This document shows positions 15,636-25,996 of a stretch of DNA of 64,000 nt, piece after piece. Made by a program: the position numbers and the translations under genes. Position 1 is the first letter of the stretch. The number at the start of each line of letters is the position of its first letter. The stretch comes from JAICYJ01 sp035695105. Lineage in GTDB: Bacteria > Actinomycetota > Thermoleophilia > Gaiellales > JAICJC01. Under the pieces are notes generated by a model that saw only the letters and a list, made by a program, of their open reading frames with translations, ran no database searches and was not told where the DNA came from. Location: NCBI GenBank assembly GCA_035695105.1, contig DASSEV010000023.1, positions 12,381 to 76,380 on the forward strand, read 5' to 3'.

Positions 15636-16091
15636 ATGACAGGCACATCCTTCATCCCCGAGGGCTTCGACCCTCCAACGGGCCTCGCCACCGACCGGTT
15701 CGTGCTCGAGCCGCTCGGCCCGCAGCACAATGAGTCCGACCACGACGCCTGGGCGTCGAGCATGGAGCACATCCGCGCCACGCCGGGCTTCACGACCGGC
15801 TCCTGGCCCCGCGAGATGACGAGCGACGAGAACCGCGCCGACCTCGAGCGGCACGCCCGCGATTTCGCCGCGCGGACCGGATTCACCTACACCGTGCTCG
15901 ATCCGGACAGCCGCCAGGTGATCGGCTGCGTCTACATCTATCCCTCGAAGCGCGACGACCGCGACGCCCAGGTGTCCCTGTGGGTGCGCGCCACGCGGGC
16001 GGAGTTGGACGGCCCGCTGTGGGAAGCCGTGAGCGGCTGGCTGGTGCAGGACTGGCCGTTCAGCGCCGTCGACGATCACGGGCGCGGCTGA
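15636..16091 (+). CDS. GNAT-family acetyltransferase-like protein
   Basis: 151 residues, ATG 15636, divergent from the HIT gene with only 26 bp between starts. The fold resembles GNAT: LATDRFVLEPLGPQHNESD at the N-terminus, FTYTVLDPDSRQVIGCVYIYPS (beta4, cofactor-facing strand) and VSLWVRATRAELDGPLWEAVSGWL. The canonical Q/R-x-x-G-x-G/A loop is not present: the equivalent stretch is RATRAELDGPL. It may therefore be a non-acetyltransferase member or use a degenerate CoA site. Its stop overlaps the start of a second GNAT by one base, so the two are co-translated. Confidence 0.75.
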   Translation: MTGTSFIPEGFDPPTGLATDRFVLEPLGPQHNESDHDAWASSMEHIRATPGFTTGSWPREMTSDENRADLERHARDFAARTGFTYTVLDPDSRQVIGCVYIYPSKRDDRDAQVSLWVRATRAELDGPLWEAVSGWLVQDWPFSAVDDHGRG

Positions 16092-16609
16092 TGCCGGGCG
16101 ACCTGGTCACCGCGACCGAGCGGTTCGATCTGCGGCTGCTCGTGCCGGAGGATGCGGAGCCGCTGCAGCGGCTCTACGGCGATCCGGAGGCCATGCGCTA
16201 CGTCGGCGCCGACGGCCGCGCGCGCACGCCCGAGCAGACCGCAGCCGGCGTGGGACGCCTGATCGGCCACCAGGAGCAGCATGGCTTCTCGCTGTGGGCC
16301 GTGACCGAGCGCGAGACGGACGAGGTGGTGGGCGTCGCCGGGCTCGTGCTCGAGGATTTCGAGGGGCCGGACGTCGAGGTGGTCTACGAGCTGCAGCGGG
16401 ACGCGTGGGGCCGGGGCATCGCCACGGAGGTCGGCCGTGCCTGCCTGGACCTCGCCTTCGCGCAGCTCGGCCTCCCTCGGGTGATCGCCCTCGCGTATCC
16501 GGAGAACGCGCCGTCGGTGCGGGTGATGCAGAAGATCGGCATGGCGCCGGACGGCGATGTGGAGGCCTACGGCCGGCGCATGGTGCGGTATGTGGTCAAT
16601 CACGACTGA
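16091..16609 (+). CDS. GNAT-family N-acetyltransferase (RimJ-like)
   Basis: 172 residues, ATG 16091 overlapping the previous stop by one base. RimJ/Acetyltransf_3 features: TERFDLRLLVPEDAEPLQRLYGDPEAMRYV, VVGVAGL, then the CoA-binding loop LQRDAWGRGIATEVGRA (R-x-x-G-x-G/A) and ALAYPENAPSVRVMQKIGM, the usual N-x-x-S-x-x-x-x-x-K-x-G-M motif. The acceptor amine is unknown. Paired with a degenerate GNAT upstream. Confidence 0.9.
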   Translation: MPGDLVTATERFDLRLLVPEDAEPLQRLYGDPEAMRYVGADGRARTPEQTAAGVGRLIGHQEQHGFSLWAVTERETDEVVGVAGLVLEDFEGPDVEVVYELQRDAWGRGIATEVGRACLDLAFAQLGLPRVIALAYPENAPSVRVMQKIGMAPDGDVEAYGRRMVRYVVNHD

Positions 16610-16636
16610 ACGCCACCTGAATGCGCGCCCGGTAGC

Positions 16637-17760
<1,124 letters not shown>

Positions 17761-17764
<4 letters not shown>

Positions 17765-18753
17765 GCTCCGCGCCCGACATCACCATCTCGCTGGTCAACA
17801 CGAACAACCGCGAGCTGCTGCTGGACTGCCTGCGGTCGCTGGAGGGGGCGGCCCGCGAGACGGTGCTGCAGACGATCGTCGTGGACAACGCATCCACCGA
17901 CGGAAGCGCAGCGGCCGTGCGCGAGGCGTTTCCCGACATCGAGATCGTCGAGCGCGACCGGCGGCACGGATTCGGCGCCAACCACAACCAGGCGATCGCG
18001 CGTGCGAAGGGCCGGTTCGTCCTGATCCTGAACGAGGACACGCTGCTGCACGAGGGAATGCTCGACCGCATGCGCCGGTTCATGGATCAGAACCCCGACG
18101 TCGGCGCGTGCGGGCCGAAGATCCTCAACCCCGACGGCACCCAGCAGCCCTCGGCGTTCCGGTTCCCGACCCCGGCTCGCGTGGCGCTGACGGCGCTGAC
18201 GCTGCAGCGGCGTGGGTGGATCCAGTCCCAACCCGACCACATCGTGCGGGTGGACTGGGTCTGCGGCGCGGCCATCCTCGCGCGCCTGCCGGCGCTGCGT
18301 GCGGTTGGCGGGTTCGACGAGCGGCTGTTCATCTACTCCGAGGATCCGGATCTGTGCCTGCGGATGCGCGAGGCCGGGTACGCGACGGCGTACTTTCCGT
18401 ACGCCTCGCTCGTCCACTTCGAGAACGCGACGACCGGCGGGTTGCCAGAGCGGCGGATCGCTCAGATGGAGCGCAGCCGGGCGATGTACGCGCGCAAGCA
18501 CCACGGAGTGGCGGGGGAGTACGCGGTGCGCGGGCTGACGGCCGCCACGTTCGCCGCGCGCGCCGCCGCTGCGAAGGCGCTGCTGACGGTGCCGGGCGGG
18601 GAGCGGGTGAAGCAGGTCGACGAGGACGCTCCTCAGCGGTTCGCGGCCCACGTGCGGGCTGCGCTCCGGCCCGGCTCGATGGAGGGGATCGAGGAGGCGG
18701 CCGAGGAGTTCAACGCCTGGCGGGCTGCCGGCGCGGGAGAATCCCGTTCCTGA
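17761..18753 (+). CDS. Family 2 glycosyltransferase, rhamnosyltransferase-like
   Basis: 330 residues, GTG 17761. Soluble GT-A fold: ISLVNTNNRELLLDCLRSL, VVDNASTDGS, GFGANHNQAIARAKGRFVLILNEDTLL (the D-x-D equivalent is NED), VDWVCGAAILARLPAL, GGFDERLFIYSEDPDLCLRMREAGY. These are the motifs of WbbL-type dTDP-rhamnosyltransferases. The C-terminal 70 residues are helical. Coupled to the epimerase upstream. Acts at the cytoplasmic face on lipid-linked glycan. Confidence 0.9.
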
Positions 18754-18759
18754 AGAAAC

Positions 18760-18792
18760 GTCGAGCCGCCTGGTTGTTTCAGACGGCTCGAC
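18760..18792. terminator. Inverted repeat between convergent genes
   Basis: GTCGAGCCG (18760-18768) and CGGCTCGAC (18784-18792) form a perfect 9-bp stem with a 15-nt loop, 7 nt after the glycosyltransferase stop and upstream of the end of the convergent decarboxylase gene. There is no clear T tract. Probable bidirectional terminator. The remaining bases to 18913 show no gene. Confidence 0.45.
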
Positions 18793-18913
18793 TGTCCGTG
18801 GAGTGCGCCGGTTTCCCCCGCAGGAGGTTTCAGATCTCTCAACGGCCGGCGCAGGATCATCCTCGGCCGATTTGCGAATCGGATAAAGCCGATTTCCTCT
18901 TCAGGTTTCCGGA

Positions 18914-20314
18914 CTAGACCGCTTCAGCGACGACGAGCAGCGTGTCGAGCGTCGGATCTGAGCAGTACGCCACGCGGGTTCCCGCCGCGGCCTCGCGGCG
19001 GAGCGCGGTGAGGACATCCTCCGTGACCAGTTCGCCGGGCGCGAGTGCGGGGATGCCGGGCGGGTAGGGGGCGGCCGTCTCGGCGGCGATGCGGCCGACC
19101 GCGCGCGCCGCCGGGATCCGCTCGCGCGGCGCGAAGAAGGCATCGCGGGGGCTGAGCGCGGTGATCGCCTGCAGCGACCAGACGCTCGAGGCGGCGATCG
19201 CCCGAGGCGCCGCGCGCCGGGCGGCCAGCGAGCGCTCGATCGAGCCGACCAGCGTGTCGACGGTGGTCGCGGTGTCGGCGATGGTCACGATCGGGACGAG
19301 CGTGTCGCGGTCGGCCATCTCGAGGCGCACCCCGTCGGCCAGCAGGTCGGCCTCGACCTGGAAGCCGTCCGCGCCCGTGCCGGCCAGGCCCAGCACGAGC
19401 TTCGTTGGGTCGGACGCCTCCGAGACGTGCAGGCCGTCGATCCGCCGCAGGCGCCGGCGCGCGCCGGCGACGAGCTCGATCGTGCGCTCGAGCAGTTCGG
19501 AACCGCGGTCCTGCATCAGCTGGCGGGCGCGGTCACTCGAGGCGAGGATGGCTGCGGCCGGGCTGGTGGTGTGAAGCAGCTCGAACGCCTCATCGACGCG
19601 GGCGAGGTCGAGCAGTCCCGAGCGTGCAACGACGATCGACCCCTGCGTGAACGCGGTCAGGTTCTTGTGCGTGGACGTGACCATGGCATCGGCGCCGCGG
19701 GCGAGGGCGTGTGGCGGCAGGGCGGGGTGGAAGCCGAGGTGGGCGCCCCAGGCCTGGTCGATGATCAGCGGTACGCCGGCGTCGTGCGCGAGCGCCGCGA
19801 TCTCCTCGACGTTGGAGAGCATTCCGACGTAGCTCGGCTCGACGAGGAACACGGCGCGGATGCCGGGCTCGGCGGCCAGCGCATCCCGGACGGCCTCGAC
19901 GGGCACGCCGGTTGCAAGGCCGCTCTCCGGATCGACCCTCGGCGACACCCACACAGGGTCGAGCCCGGCGAGCACCAGCCCGCCGAACAGGGACTTGTGC
20001 AGCGTGCGGGCTACGAGCACGCGGTCTCCGGGCCGGGCGGCGGCAAGAGCGAGGGCCTGGTTGCCGTGGGTGGAGCCGGCGACGGAGAAGCGGCAGAGGT
20101 CGCCGCCCCAGAGCTGCGCGGCGAGCCGCTCTGCGCGGCCGAGGATGTCGCCGCCCATGCGCGAGTCATCGGCGCCGGAGACGAGCGGGAGGTCGTGGAG
20201 CAGGAGCGGGTCGGCGAGGTCCGCGGCGCGCTTGTGACCGGGGACGGTGAAGGTGGTGCCGGGGTCCGCGAGGAACCGGTCGACGGCGTCGGCAAGCGGG
20301 GCTTCGGAGGCCAT
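18914..20314 (-). CDS. Orn/Lys/Arg decarboxylase family PLP enzyme
   Basis: 466 residues, ATG 20314. Fold-type I PLP enzyme of the SpeA/CadA/YaaO group: FTVPGHKRAADL near the N-terminus, SVAGSTHGNQALALAA (PLP phosphate loop), IIDQAWGAHLGFHPALP (Asp that binds the pyridine nitrogen), and the Schiff-base Lys in VTSTHKNLTAFTQGS. The C-terminal domain (PYPPGIPALAPGELV) is typical. Length matches the short Bacillus-type arginine/lysine decarboxylases rather than the 700-residue enteric forms. It probably makes a polyamine precursor (agmatine or cadaverine). Stand-alone gene; a small AT-rich dyad (20415-20425, CCAATAATTGG) lies 101 bp upstream. Confidence 0.88.
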   Translation of the reverse strand: MASEAPLADAVDRFLADPGTTFTVPGHKRAADLADPLLLHDLPLVSGADDSRMGGDILGRAERLAAQLWGGDLCRFSVAGSTHGNQALALAAARPGDRVLVARTLHKSLFGGLVLAGLDPVWVSPRVDPESGLATGVPVEAVRDALAAEPGIRAVFLVEPSYVGMLSNVEEIAALAHDAGVPLIIDQAWGAHLGFHPALPPHALARGADAMVTSTHKNLTAFTQGSIVVARSGLLDLARVDEAFELLHTTSPAAAILASSDRARQLMQDRGSELLERTIELVAGARRRLRRIDGLHVSEASDPTKLVLGLAGTGADGFQVEADLLADGVRLEMADRDTLVPIVTIADTATTVDTLVGSIERSLAARRAAPRAIAASSVWSLQAITALSPRDAFFAPRERIPAARAVGRIAAETAAPYPPGIPALAPGELVTEDVLTALRREAAAGTRVAYCSDPTLDTLLVVAEAV

Positions 20315-20477
20315 GAGCGCGACAGCGTAACGGGGAGCCCGTCAGCACGCGTTCGCAACGAGTCGCCCCAAACCAGTGCCGCACCGGTCACGCCCAACCG
20401 GAACGACTTGGTCTCCAATAATTGGCGTGGGGCGTCACGGCGGCCGTTACAGGCACCGCGGGCGAGCTGCCTGGTCC

Positions 20478-21152
20478 TCAGCCGGTCGGTCGGAGCCGCT
20501 GCTCGGGCGAGCCGGTGTCGGGCGCCCGCGTGGTCAGCTCCGCGATCCGCCGCCTGTCACCGTCGGAGATCTGCAGGATCTCGCAGCCCACCCGCTGCTG
20601 CTCCTCGTCCAGCGCCGACGTCTGGAGCACCCGCGCCTGCAGCCGCAGGCCGCGCCCTGAGATGCGCGCGAGCATCGCCACCCGGTCGCCGACGTGGAAC
20701 GTCAGGTCGCTGATGAATGCCACGCCTGACGCCGACAGGTCGGCCAGCCGCACCTCGAGCTCCTCGTCCTGCGCGATCGCACGTGCTCCGAGCACGTGCA
20801 CGGTCGCCGTCTCCTCAAGTCGTGCCCGTGGCGTCACCCGCACGCCGTGCCGGCGCTGCACGTCGAGCACCCTGAGATGCACCCGCGACAGCAGGTCGGC
20901 CTGCTGCCTCAGGTCGGCCACCGTCATCGAGATGTCGTGCCCGCCGCCCTCAGGATCGTTCGTGCGCAGCAGCAGGTCGAGCCCGTCCCGCACCCGTAGC
21001 CGCGGCACCTCGGCCACGACGTACTGCCTCCCGCTCTCAGGCAGGATGCGCAGCGGCACGACGCCGCCGTCGCTCGAGAACGCCTCGGCCGAGTCGGTCG
21101 GCAGCCGAGCGAGGATGCTCAGCGCCAGTTGGGTGAGGTCCTTCCTGCTCAC
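20478..21152 (-). CDS. PilZ-domain protein, putative c-di-GMP receptor
   Basis: 224 residues, GTG 21152. The N-terminal half (residues 1-105) resembles a YcgR-like flagellar-brake domain in outline. The C-terminal half is PilZ-like: RRHGVRVTPRARL, then VRLADLSASGVAFISD (the D/N-x-S-x-x-G motif) and FHVGDRVAML. The Arg pair is R-R-x-x-x-R rather than the classic R-x-x-x-R, still compatible with c-di-GMP binding. Likely regulates motility or polysaccharide production. No flagellar genes are in the window. Confidence 0.78.
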   Translation of the reverse strand: MSRKDLTQLALSILARLPTDSAEAFSSDGGVVPLRILPESGRQYVVAEVPRLRVRDGLDLLLRTNDPEGGGHDISMTVADLRQQADLLSRVHLRVLDVQRRHGVRVTPRARLEETATVHVLGARAIAQDEELEVRLADLSASGVAFISDLTFHVGDRVAMLARISGRGLRLQARVLQTSALDEEQQRVGCEILQISDGDRRRIAELTTRAPDTGSPEQRLRPTG

Positions 21153-21203
21153 GGGGCACCTTCGCCCGTTATCGACCCGCGCGGCGGCGGGTGTAGCGCT
21201 CGC

Positions 21204-21362
21204 TCAGCCGGTGATCGTGAACGCGGAGACGTGGCGGCTGTTGTCGCTCGCGTACCGCCGGCCGTCGGGCCCGAACTCGACGAAGCTCGAGCCGTCCATC
21301 GAGTAGCCGGCTGGAAGCGTCGCCGTCCTCGCCACCACGTCGTAGGGTCGAACTCCTCCCAC
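21204..21362 (-). CDS. Possible small protein of unknown function
   Basis: A 52-residue frame from GTG 21362 to TGA 21204. It was noticed because the codons read as ordinary protein (VARTATLPAGYSMDGSSF, then VEFGPDGRRYASDNSRHV) and not as the Arg/Pro/Ala-rich text of antisense frames. It lies between the PilZ gene and the NHL gene, both on the same strand. No family is recognised. It could be a fragment of a larger secreted protein. Confidence 0.35.
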   Translation of the reverse strand: MGGVRPYDVVARTATLPAGYSMDGSSFVEFGPDGRRYASDNSRHVSAFTITG

Positions 21363-21394
21363 CCGCGCGCCGCCGTGCCTTGCGGCACGGCGCC

Positions 21395-23143
21395 CTACAG
21401 GTCGTTCAGCTTGAACACCTCGATGCGGTCATTCCACGAGTCCGTGACGTACAGCGCTCCGGCGTAGATCTCGAGATGGGTCGGGTGGAAGAACTGCCCG
21501 TGCGCCGACCCCATGCTGCCGAACGTCTGCAGCACCAGGCCCGCCGCCGAGATCTCGACCAGCCGGTTCTGCCCGGCCTCGGCCACCCACATCGTGCCCG
21601 CCGGGGTGACCGCGATCCCCTCGGGGTCGGGGATCCCGCCGATCGTCTTCAGGACGGCGCCGTTCGACGCATTCAGCTCGACCACCCGGTTGTCGTTCGT
21701 GTCGGCCACGTAGACGACGGCCCCCTGGACGGCCACGTCCTTGGGGAAGCTGAACCCGGTCTGCGTCCAGGCCGGCGTCAGGCGTGAGGTATCCCACAGC
21801 TGGACACGGCTGTTCCAGGTGTCCGCCACGACCACGTTCCCGCCGCTGGACGCGACCGCCCACGGCCAGTGCAGGTCGCCCACCGCGCTCCCGGCGACGC
21901 CGAACGTCTTCCCTGTGGCGGTGCCGTTGCGGGTGAACTGCGTCACGCGGTTGTTCTTGGTGTCGGCCACCCAGACGGTGCCGGACGTCTGGTTGATCGC
22001 GACGTCGCGGGGCCAGTTGAACCCGGACAGGTCGTTAGCGCCCCAGCCGCGGTCCCCCCACGTCATGTTGAAGGCGCCGGTCGCGCTCGTGAACTTCTCC
22101 ATGCGCTGGTTGACGGTGTCCGCGACGAAGGTGTTCGTGTCGACCGCGATGCCGGACGGTTCGTTGAAGCCGCCGACGGGCGCCTGTCCGCTGCCGTAGC
22201 GCTTGGAGAAGGCCCCGGCCTGCGTGAACCGGTCGACGTGGTCGTCCCACAGGTCCGCCCCGTACACCATCGGTGCGGTGCCGGAGCCGACGGCCACCCG
22301 GCGCAGCTGCTGGAACTGCCCGTTGCCCGTGCCCTTCGAGCCGTAGGTCTGCAGGTAGCCGCCGGTCGTCGTGAACTTCTGGATGCGCTCGTTGTCGGAG
22401 TCGGCGACGTAGACGCGGTTGGACGCATCGACGGCCACCCCGTAGGGGCGCAGGAACTGCCCGTTGGCGGAGCCGTGCGAGCCCCAGCTCATGAGCCACC
22501 CGCCGGTCGGGGTGAGCTTCACCACGCGGTCGTTCGCGTAGTCGGCGATGTAGATGTTGCCGGCCGAATCCGTCGCCGCGTCGCGCGGCATGTTGAAGTC
22601 CCCCGCACCGGTTCCGAGCGGCAGCTGGATCTTGCGGATCAGCGCGCCGCCGGTCGTGAACTCGAACACGGCGTTCTGTTGGTCGTCCGTCACGAGGACG
22701 ACGGGGGTGCCGTTCGGCTGGTTGCCCCTGCTGATGCCGATCGCCGAGGTGAAGTGCGTGCCCCACGCGGTCACCCCGGAGCCGTTGGAGGCGTTGAGCA
22801 CGTCCACCCGATTGAATCCCGTGTCGGCCACGTACAGCTTTCCGGCGATGTAGGCGATGTCGCGGGGATTGCTGAACCGTCCCGGGGCCTTGGTGCCGCG
22901 CACGCCCACCCGCCACATCCGCGACCCGTCCGGCCGCAGCGCGAGCACCTGGTCGTTCCCGGTGTCGGCGATGTACGCGTTGCCCGACGGGTCAACATCG
23001 AGACCCGATGGGTACATCATGGCGTGGCTGGGATGGCCGATCGTTCGCAGATAGGTCGGTGCGATGCCGGCGGCGCCTGCCTGCGCCGATGTCGCCGCGG
23101 CGACGAGCAGTGCGAGCACTGCTGTTCGGAACGTCTTCCCCAC
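21395..23143 (-). CDS. Secreted NHL-repeat beta-propeller protein
   Basis: 582 residues, ATG 23143. A Sec signal peptide (TFRTAVLALLVAAATSAQAGAAG) is followed by a continuous run of NHL blades, each with the G-L-D/A-V-D-x-x-G-x-x-Y/V-V-A-D-T-x-N-x-R-V pattern (for example PYGVAVDASNRVYVADSDNERIQKF in two parts, and PRDVAINQTSGTVWVADTKNNRV). About eleven or twelve repeats are visible, enough for two six-bladed propellers. Exported protein, likely binding carbohydrate or protein at the cell surface. No catalytic residues recognised. Asn/Gly/Thr-rich composition is normal for such repeats. Confidence 0.9.
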   Translation of the reverse strand: MGKTFRTAVLALLVAAATSAQAGAAGIAPTYLRTIGHPSHAMMYPSGLDVDPSGNAYIADTGNDQVLALRPDGSRMWRVGVRGTKAPGRFSNPRDIAYIAGKLYVADTGFNRVDVLNASNGSGVTAWGTHFTSAIGISRGNQPNGTPVVLVTDDQQNAVFEFTTGGALIRKIQLPLGTGAGDFNMPRDAATDSAGNIYIADYANDRVVKLTPTGGWLMSWGSHGSANGQFLRPYGVAVDASNRVYVADSDNERIQKFTTTGGYLQTYGSKGTGNGQFQQLRRVAVGSGTAPMVYGADLWDDHVDRFTQAGAFSKRYGSGQAPVGGFNEPSGIAVDTNTFVADTVNQRMEKFTSATGAFNMTWGDRGWGANDLSGFNWPRDVAINQTSGTVWVADTKNNRVTQFTRNGTATGKTFGVAGSAVGDLHWPWAVASSGGNVVVADTWNSRVQLWDTSRLTPAWTQTGFSFPKDVAVQGAVVYVADTNDNRVVELNASNGAVLKTIGGIPDPEGIAVTPAGTMWVAEAGQNRLVEISAAGLVLQTFGSMGSAHGQFFHPTHLEIYAGALYVTDSWNDRIEVFKLNDL

Positions 23144-23256
23144 GATATGCCTCCAGGAGCCGAGCTGTTCACCGGGGCCATGCCCGCCCCAGGCTGCGAG
23201 GACTTTACGGGTTCATCACATCTCTGTCCACTTCCACCCCCAGCCGGTGAGGCGCG

Positions 23257-23883
23257 TCACGGAATCCGGGTCACGCGCTCACCGGCCTCCACCGGTAGCT
23301 CCAGCCGGCTGGCGCGGGGCGGAAGCGGGCACGTCCAATGATCCGCGTAGGCGCACGATGGGTTGTACGCGAAGTTGAAGTCGAGCACGAGGCGCTCTCC
23401 CGCCATGCCGAGATCCGCGCCCTTGACCGTGTCGAGCAGGTATCTCCCTCCGCCGTACGTCGCGCGTCCGCTGGTCGCGTCGGCGAACGGCAGGAACACG
23501 CCGCCGCCGTAGCCCTCGAGCCAGTAGAGGGGGAGCGTGCACGACGCGTCGTGGAGCGCGAAGGCGGCGTCGGCGAACCGCCGGAACCGGATCGGCTCCC
23601 CGGTGCTCGTCGACAGCTCGATCGTCTCCTCTGCCACCGGGATCACCTCCGCTTGCACCCGGAAGGAGGGCTCGTACGCGAAATACGGCACCCCGTCGAA
23701 CGCGGCCCGGTCGTCGGCGGCCAGCGGCGACTGTGGATGCTCCGAGAACAGCAGGTCGCGCTCGGCTCGCCAGCGCCGCCATCCGCCCTCCGGCTCTGCG
23801 TCGCGGATCTCCGCGTAGAGCGCGAAGATCCGGCGCCGCCAGTCGAGCAGGGACAGCTCGGAGAGCTGGGTGTCGAGGGCCAT
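23257..23883 (-). CDS. DUF1684 domain protein
   Basis: 208 residues, ATG 23883. It matches the DUF1684 family: LLDWRRRIFALYAEIRDA, ERDLLFSEHPQSPL, YFAYEPSFRV, and the most conserved tail RYLLDTVKGADLG with LDFNFAYNPSCAYADHWTCPLPP. The function of the family is not established. It starts 8 nt after the end of the oppF-like gene in the same direction, so it may be transcribed with the peptide importer. Cytoplasmic; no signal or membrane helix. Confidence 0.88.
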   Translation of the reverse strand: MALDTQLSELSLLDWRRRIFALYAEIRDAEPEGGWRRWRAERDLLFSEHPQSPLAADDRAAFDGVPYFAYEPSFRVQAEVIPVAEETIELSTSTGEPIRFRRFADAAFALHDASCTLPLYWLEGYGGGVFLPFADATSGRATYGGGRYLLDTVKGADLGMAGERLVLDFNFAYNPSCAYADHWTCPLPPRASRLELPVEAGERVTRIP

Positions 23884-23891
23884 CGCTCCCC

Positions 23892-24974
23892 CTACGCGGG
23901 AGCGGCGCCGGCGGTTTGCCCGCCTCCGTCGGCGACCTCGCCGGCCACCGGGTCGCTGTGGCGCGCACCCACGTTCAGGGGGTGGTGGCAGGCGGCCACG
24001 TGCTCGAGCCCACCCCTCGACCCGTGCGGGACCAGCGGCGGCTCCTCGCGGCTGCAGATCTCGGTCGCGTACCGGCAGCGCGGGTGAAACCGGCAGCCCG
24101 ACGGCGGGTCGACGGGGCTCGGCACGTCTCCCTGCAGCACGATCCGCTCGCGCCGCTCCGCCAGCTCCGGATCCGGGATCGGGATCGCCGAGAGCAGCGC
24201 CTCGGTGTAGGGGTGCACGGGACGGCGGTACAGCTCCTCGGCCGGCGAGATCTCGACGATCTTGCCGAGGTACATGACCGCGATCCGGTCGGACACGTGC
24301 CGCACGACGGACAGGTCGTGGGCGATGAACACGTAGGTCAGCCGGAACTCGTCCTGCAGGTCGTCGAGCAGGTTGACGACCTGCGCCTGGATCGACACGT
24401 CGAGCGCCGAGACCGGCTCGTCGGCGACGATCAGCCGCGGGTTCAGCGCCAGCGCGCGTGCCACGCCGATCCGCTGGCGCTGCCCGCCGGAGAACTCGTG
24501 CGGGAACCGGTTGACGTGTTCCGGGTTGAGGCCGACCACCTCGAGCAGCTCCTGCACCCGCCGCCGGATCTCCGCCTTGTCGCCCATCTTGTGGATCCGC
24601 AGCGGGTCCCCGATCACCTGCCCGATGCGCTTGCGCGGGTTGAGTGAGGCGTAGGGGTCCTGGAACACCATCTGCATCTCCCGGCGCACCGGCCGCAGCT
24701 GCGAGCGGTCGAGCGACGAGATGTCGCGCCCGTCGAACTCGACGGTGCCGCTCGTGAGCGGGTACAGCCGCAGCACGCAGCGGCCGAGCGTCGACTTGCC
24801 GCAGCCGCTCTCGCCGACCAGCCCCAGCGTCTCGCCGGCGCGCACGCCGAAGCTGACCCCGTCGACGGCGTGCACCGCGGCGACCTGGCGCTGCACAAGC
24901 GTCCCCTTCTTGATCGGGAAGTGCTTGACCAGATCGCTGACCTGCAGCAGCTCCTGCGGCGGCTCGACCGTCAT
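23892..24974 (-). CDS. Oligopeptide ABC importer, ATPase subunit (OppF type)
   Basis: 360 residues from ATG 24974, overlapping the OppD-type gene by 4 nt. Walker A GESGCGKST, Q-loop VFQDPYASLNPR, signature FSGGQRQRIG, Walker B LIVADEPVSALD, and H-loop AHDLSVVRH. The C-terminal oligopeptide/dipeptide transporter domain has the Cys cluster GCRFHPRCRYATEICSREEP, which in some members binds a 4Fe-4S cluster. Energises peptide uptake together with the partner ATPase. Confidence 0.94.
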   Translation of the reverse strand: MTVEPPQELLQVSDLVKHFPIKKGTLVQRQVAAVHAVDGVSFGVRAGETLGLVGESGCGKSTLGRCVLRLYPLTSGTVEFDGRDISSLDRSQLRPVRREMQMVFQDPYASLNPRKRIGQVIGDPLRIHKMGDKAEIRRRVQELLEVVGLNPEHVNRFPHEFSGGQRQRIGVARALALNPRLIVADEPVSALDVSIQAQVVNLLDDLQDEFRLTYVFIAHDLSVVRHVSDRIAVMYLGKIVEISPAEELYRRPVHPYTEALLSAIPIPDPELAERRERIVLQGDVPSPVDPPSGCRFHPRCRYATEICSREEPPLVPHGSRGGLEHVAACHHPLNVGARHSDPVAGEVADGGGQTAGAAPA

Positions 24975-25996
24975 GCCGGCTCCGAGAGCGCCGGATCGAT
25001 CGCGGCTGCGCGGCGCGCGCTCTTCTCCTCCGCGCTCAGCCAGCAGCGGTCGAGGTGGGCCTCGCCCGCGCGCGGCTCGAGCGTCGGGTGTCGGTCGCAG
25101 GCCGCGAAGCGGTGGGCGCAGCGGGGGGCAAACCGGCAGCCGGGCGGCGGGTTCACCATCGACGGCGGCTGCCCCTGGATCGCCACCAGCCGGCGCGGCT
25201 TCGGCCGGTCGAGCCGCGGGATCGAGCCGAGCAGGCCCCACGTGTAGGGGTGCTGCGGGTTCGCGAACAGCTCACGCTTGCTCCCGCGCTCGACGATCTC
25301 GCCGGCGTACATCACGTTGATCGTGTCGGCGATGTCGGCGACCACGCCCATGTCGTGGGTGATCAGGACGACCGCCGAGCCGAAGTCGGCCTTGAGCCGC
25401 TTCAGCAGCTCGAGGATCTGCGCCTGGATGGTGACGTCGAGCGCGGTGGTCGGCTCGTCGGCGATCAGCAGGTCGGGGTTGCACGAGAGCGCCATCGCGA
25501 TCATCACGCGCTGCCGCATGCCGCCGGAGAACTGGTGGGGGTAGTCGTCGATCCGCAGCTGCGGCTGCGGGATGCCGACGGCGGACAGCAGGTCGATGGC
25601 GCGGCGCCGCGCGGCCGCCCCCGCCACCTGCTCGTGGGCGCTCAGCTGCTCCTCGATCTGCCAGCCGACGGTGTAGACCGGGTTCAGCGAGGTCATCGGG
25701 TCCTGGAAGATCATCGCGATCTCGGCCCCGCGCACCTCCTGCATCTGCTCCTTGGTCAGCGTCATCAGGTCGCGGCCCTTATAGAGCACCTCTCCCTGGA
25801 AGCGGGCGTTCGGGTCGTTGATCAGCCGCATCACCGTCATCATGCTGACGCTCTTCCCCGAGCCGGACTCACCCACGATCCCGAGCACCTCGCCGGGCAT
25901 GACCGTGAACGAGACGCCGTCCACCGCCTGCACCACGCCGTCCTCGGTGCGGAAGCTGACGCTGAGGTCGCGGACCTCGAGCAGCGGCTCTGTCAT
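24971..25996 (-). CDS. Oligopeptide ABC importer, ATPase subunit (OppD type)
   Basis: 341 residues from ATG 25996. Walker A GESGSGKSV, Q-loop IFQDPMTSLNPV, signature FSGGMRQRVM, Walker B LLIADEPTTALD, H-loop THDMGVVAD. The C-terminal region has GCRFAPRCAHRFAACDRHP, again a Cys cluster. It overlaps the permease gene before it and the OppF gene after it by 4 nt each, an ATGA chain that secures balanced synthesis. Confidence 0.94.
   Translation of the reverse strand: MTEPLLEVRDLSVSFRTEDGVVQAVDGVSFTVMPGEVLGIVGESGSGKSVSMMTVMRLINDPNARFQGEVLYKGRDLMTLTKEQMQEVRGAEIAMIFQDPMTSLNPVYTVGWQIEEQLSAHEQVAGAAARRRAIDLLSAVGIPQPQLRIDDYPHQFSGGMRQRVMIAMALSCNPDLLIADEPTTALDVTIQAQILELLKRLKADFGSAVVLITHDMGVVADIADTINVMYAGEIVERGSKRELFANPQHPYTWGLLGSIPRLDRPKPRRLVAIQGQPPSMVNPPPGCRFAPRCAHRFAACDRHPTLEPRAGEAHLDRCWLSAEEKSARRAAAIDPALSEPA

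Noticed and set aside
20415..20425. CCAATAATTGG as an operator of the decarboxylase gene
   Set aside because: A short AT-rich dyad 101 bp upstream; no second copy or promoter hexamers to support it.
19427..20713. 428-codon plus-strand frame over the decarboxylase
   Set aside because: Antisense of a clear PLP enzyme; composition typical of a shadow frame.
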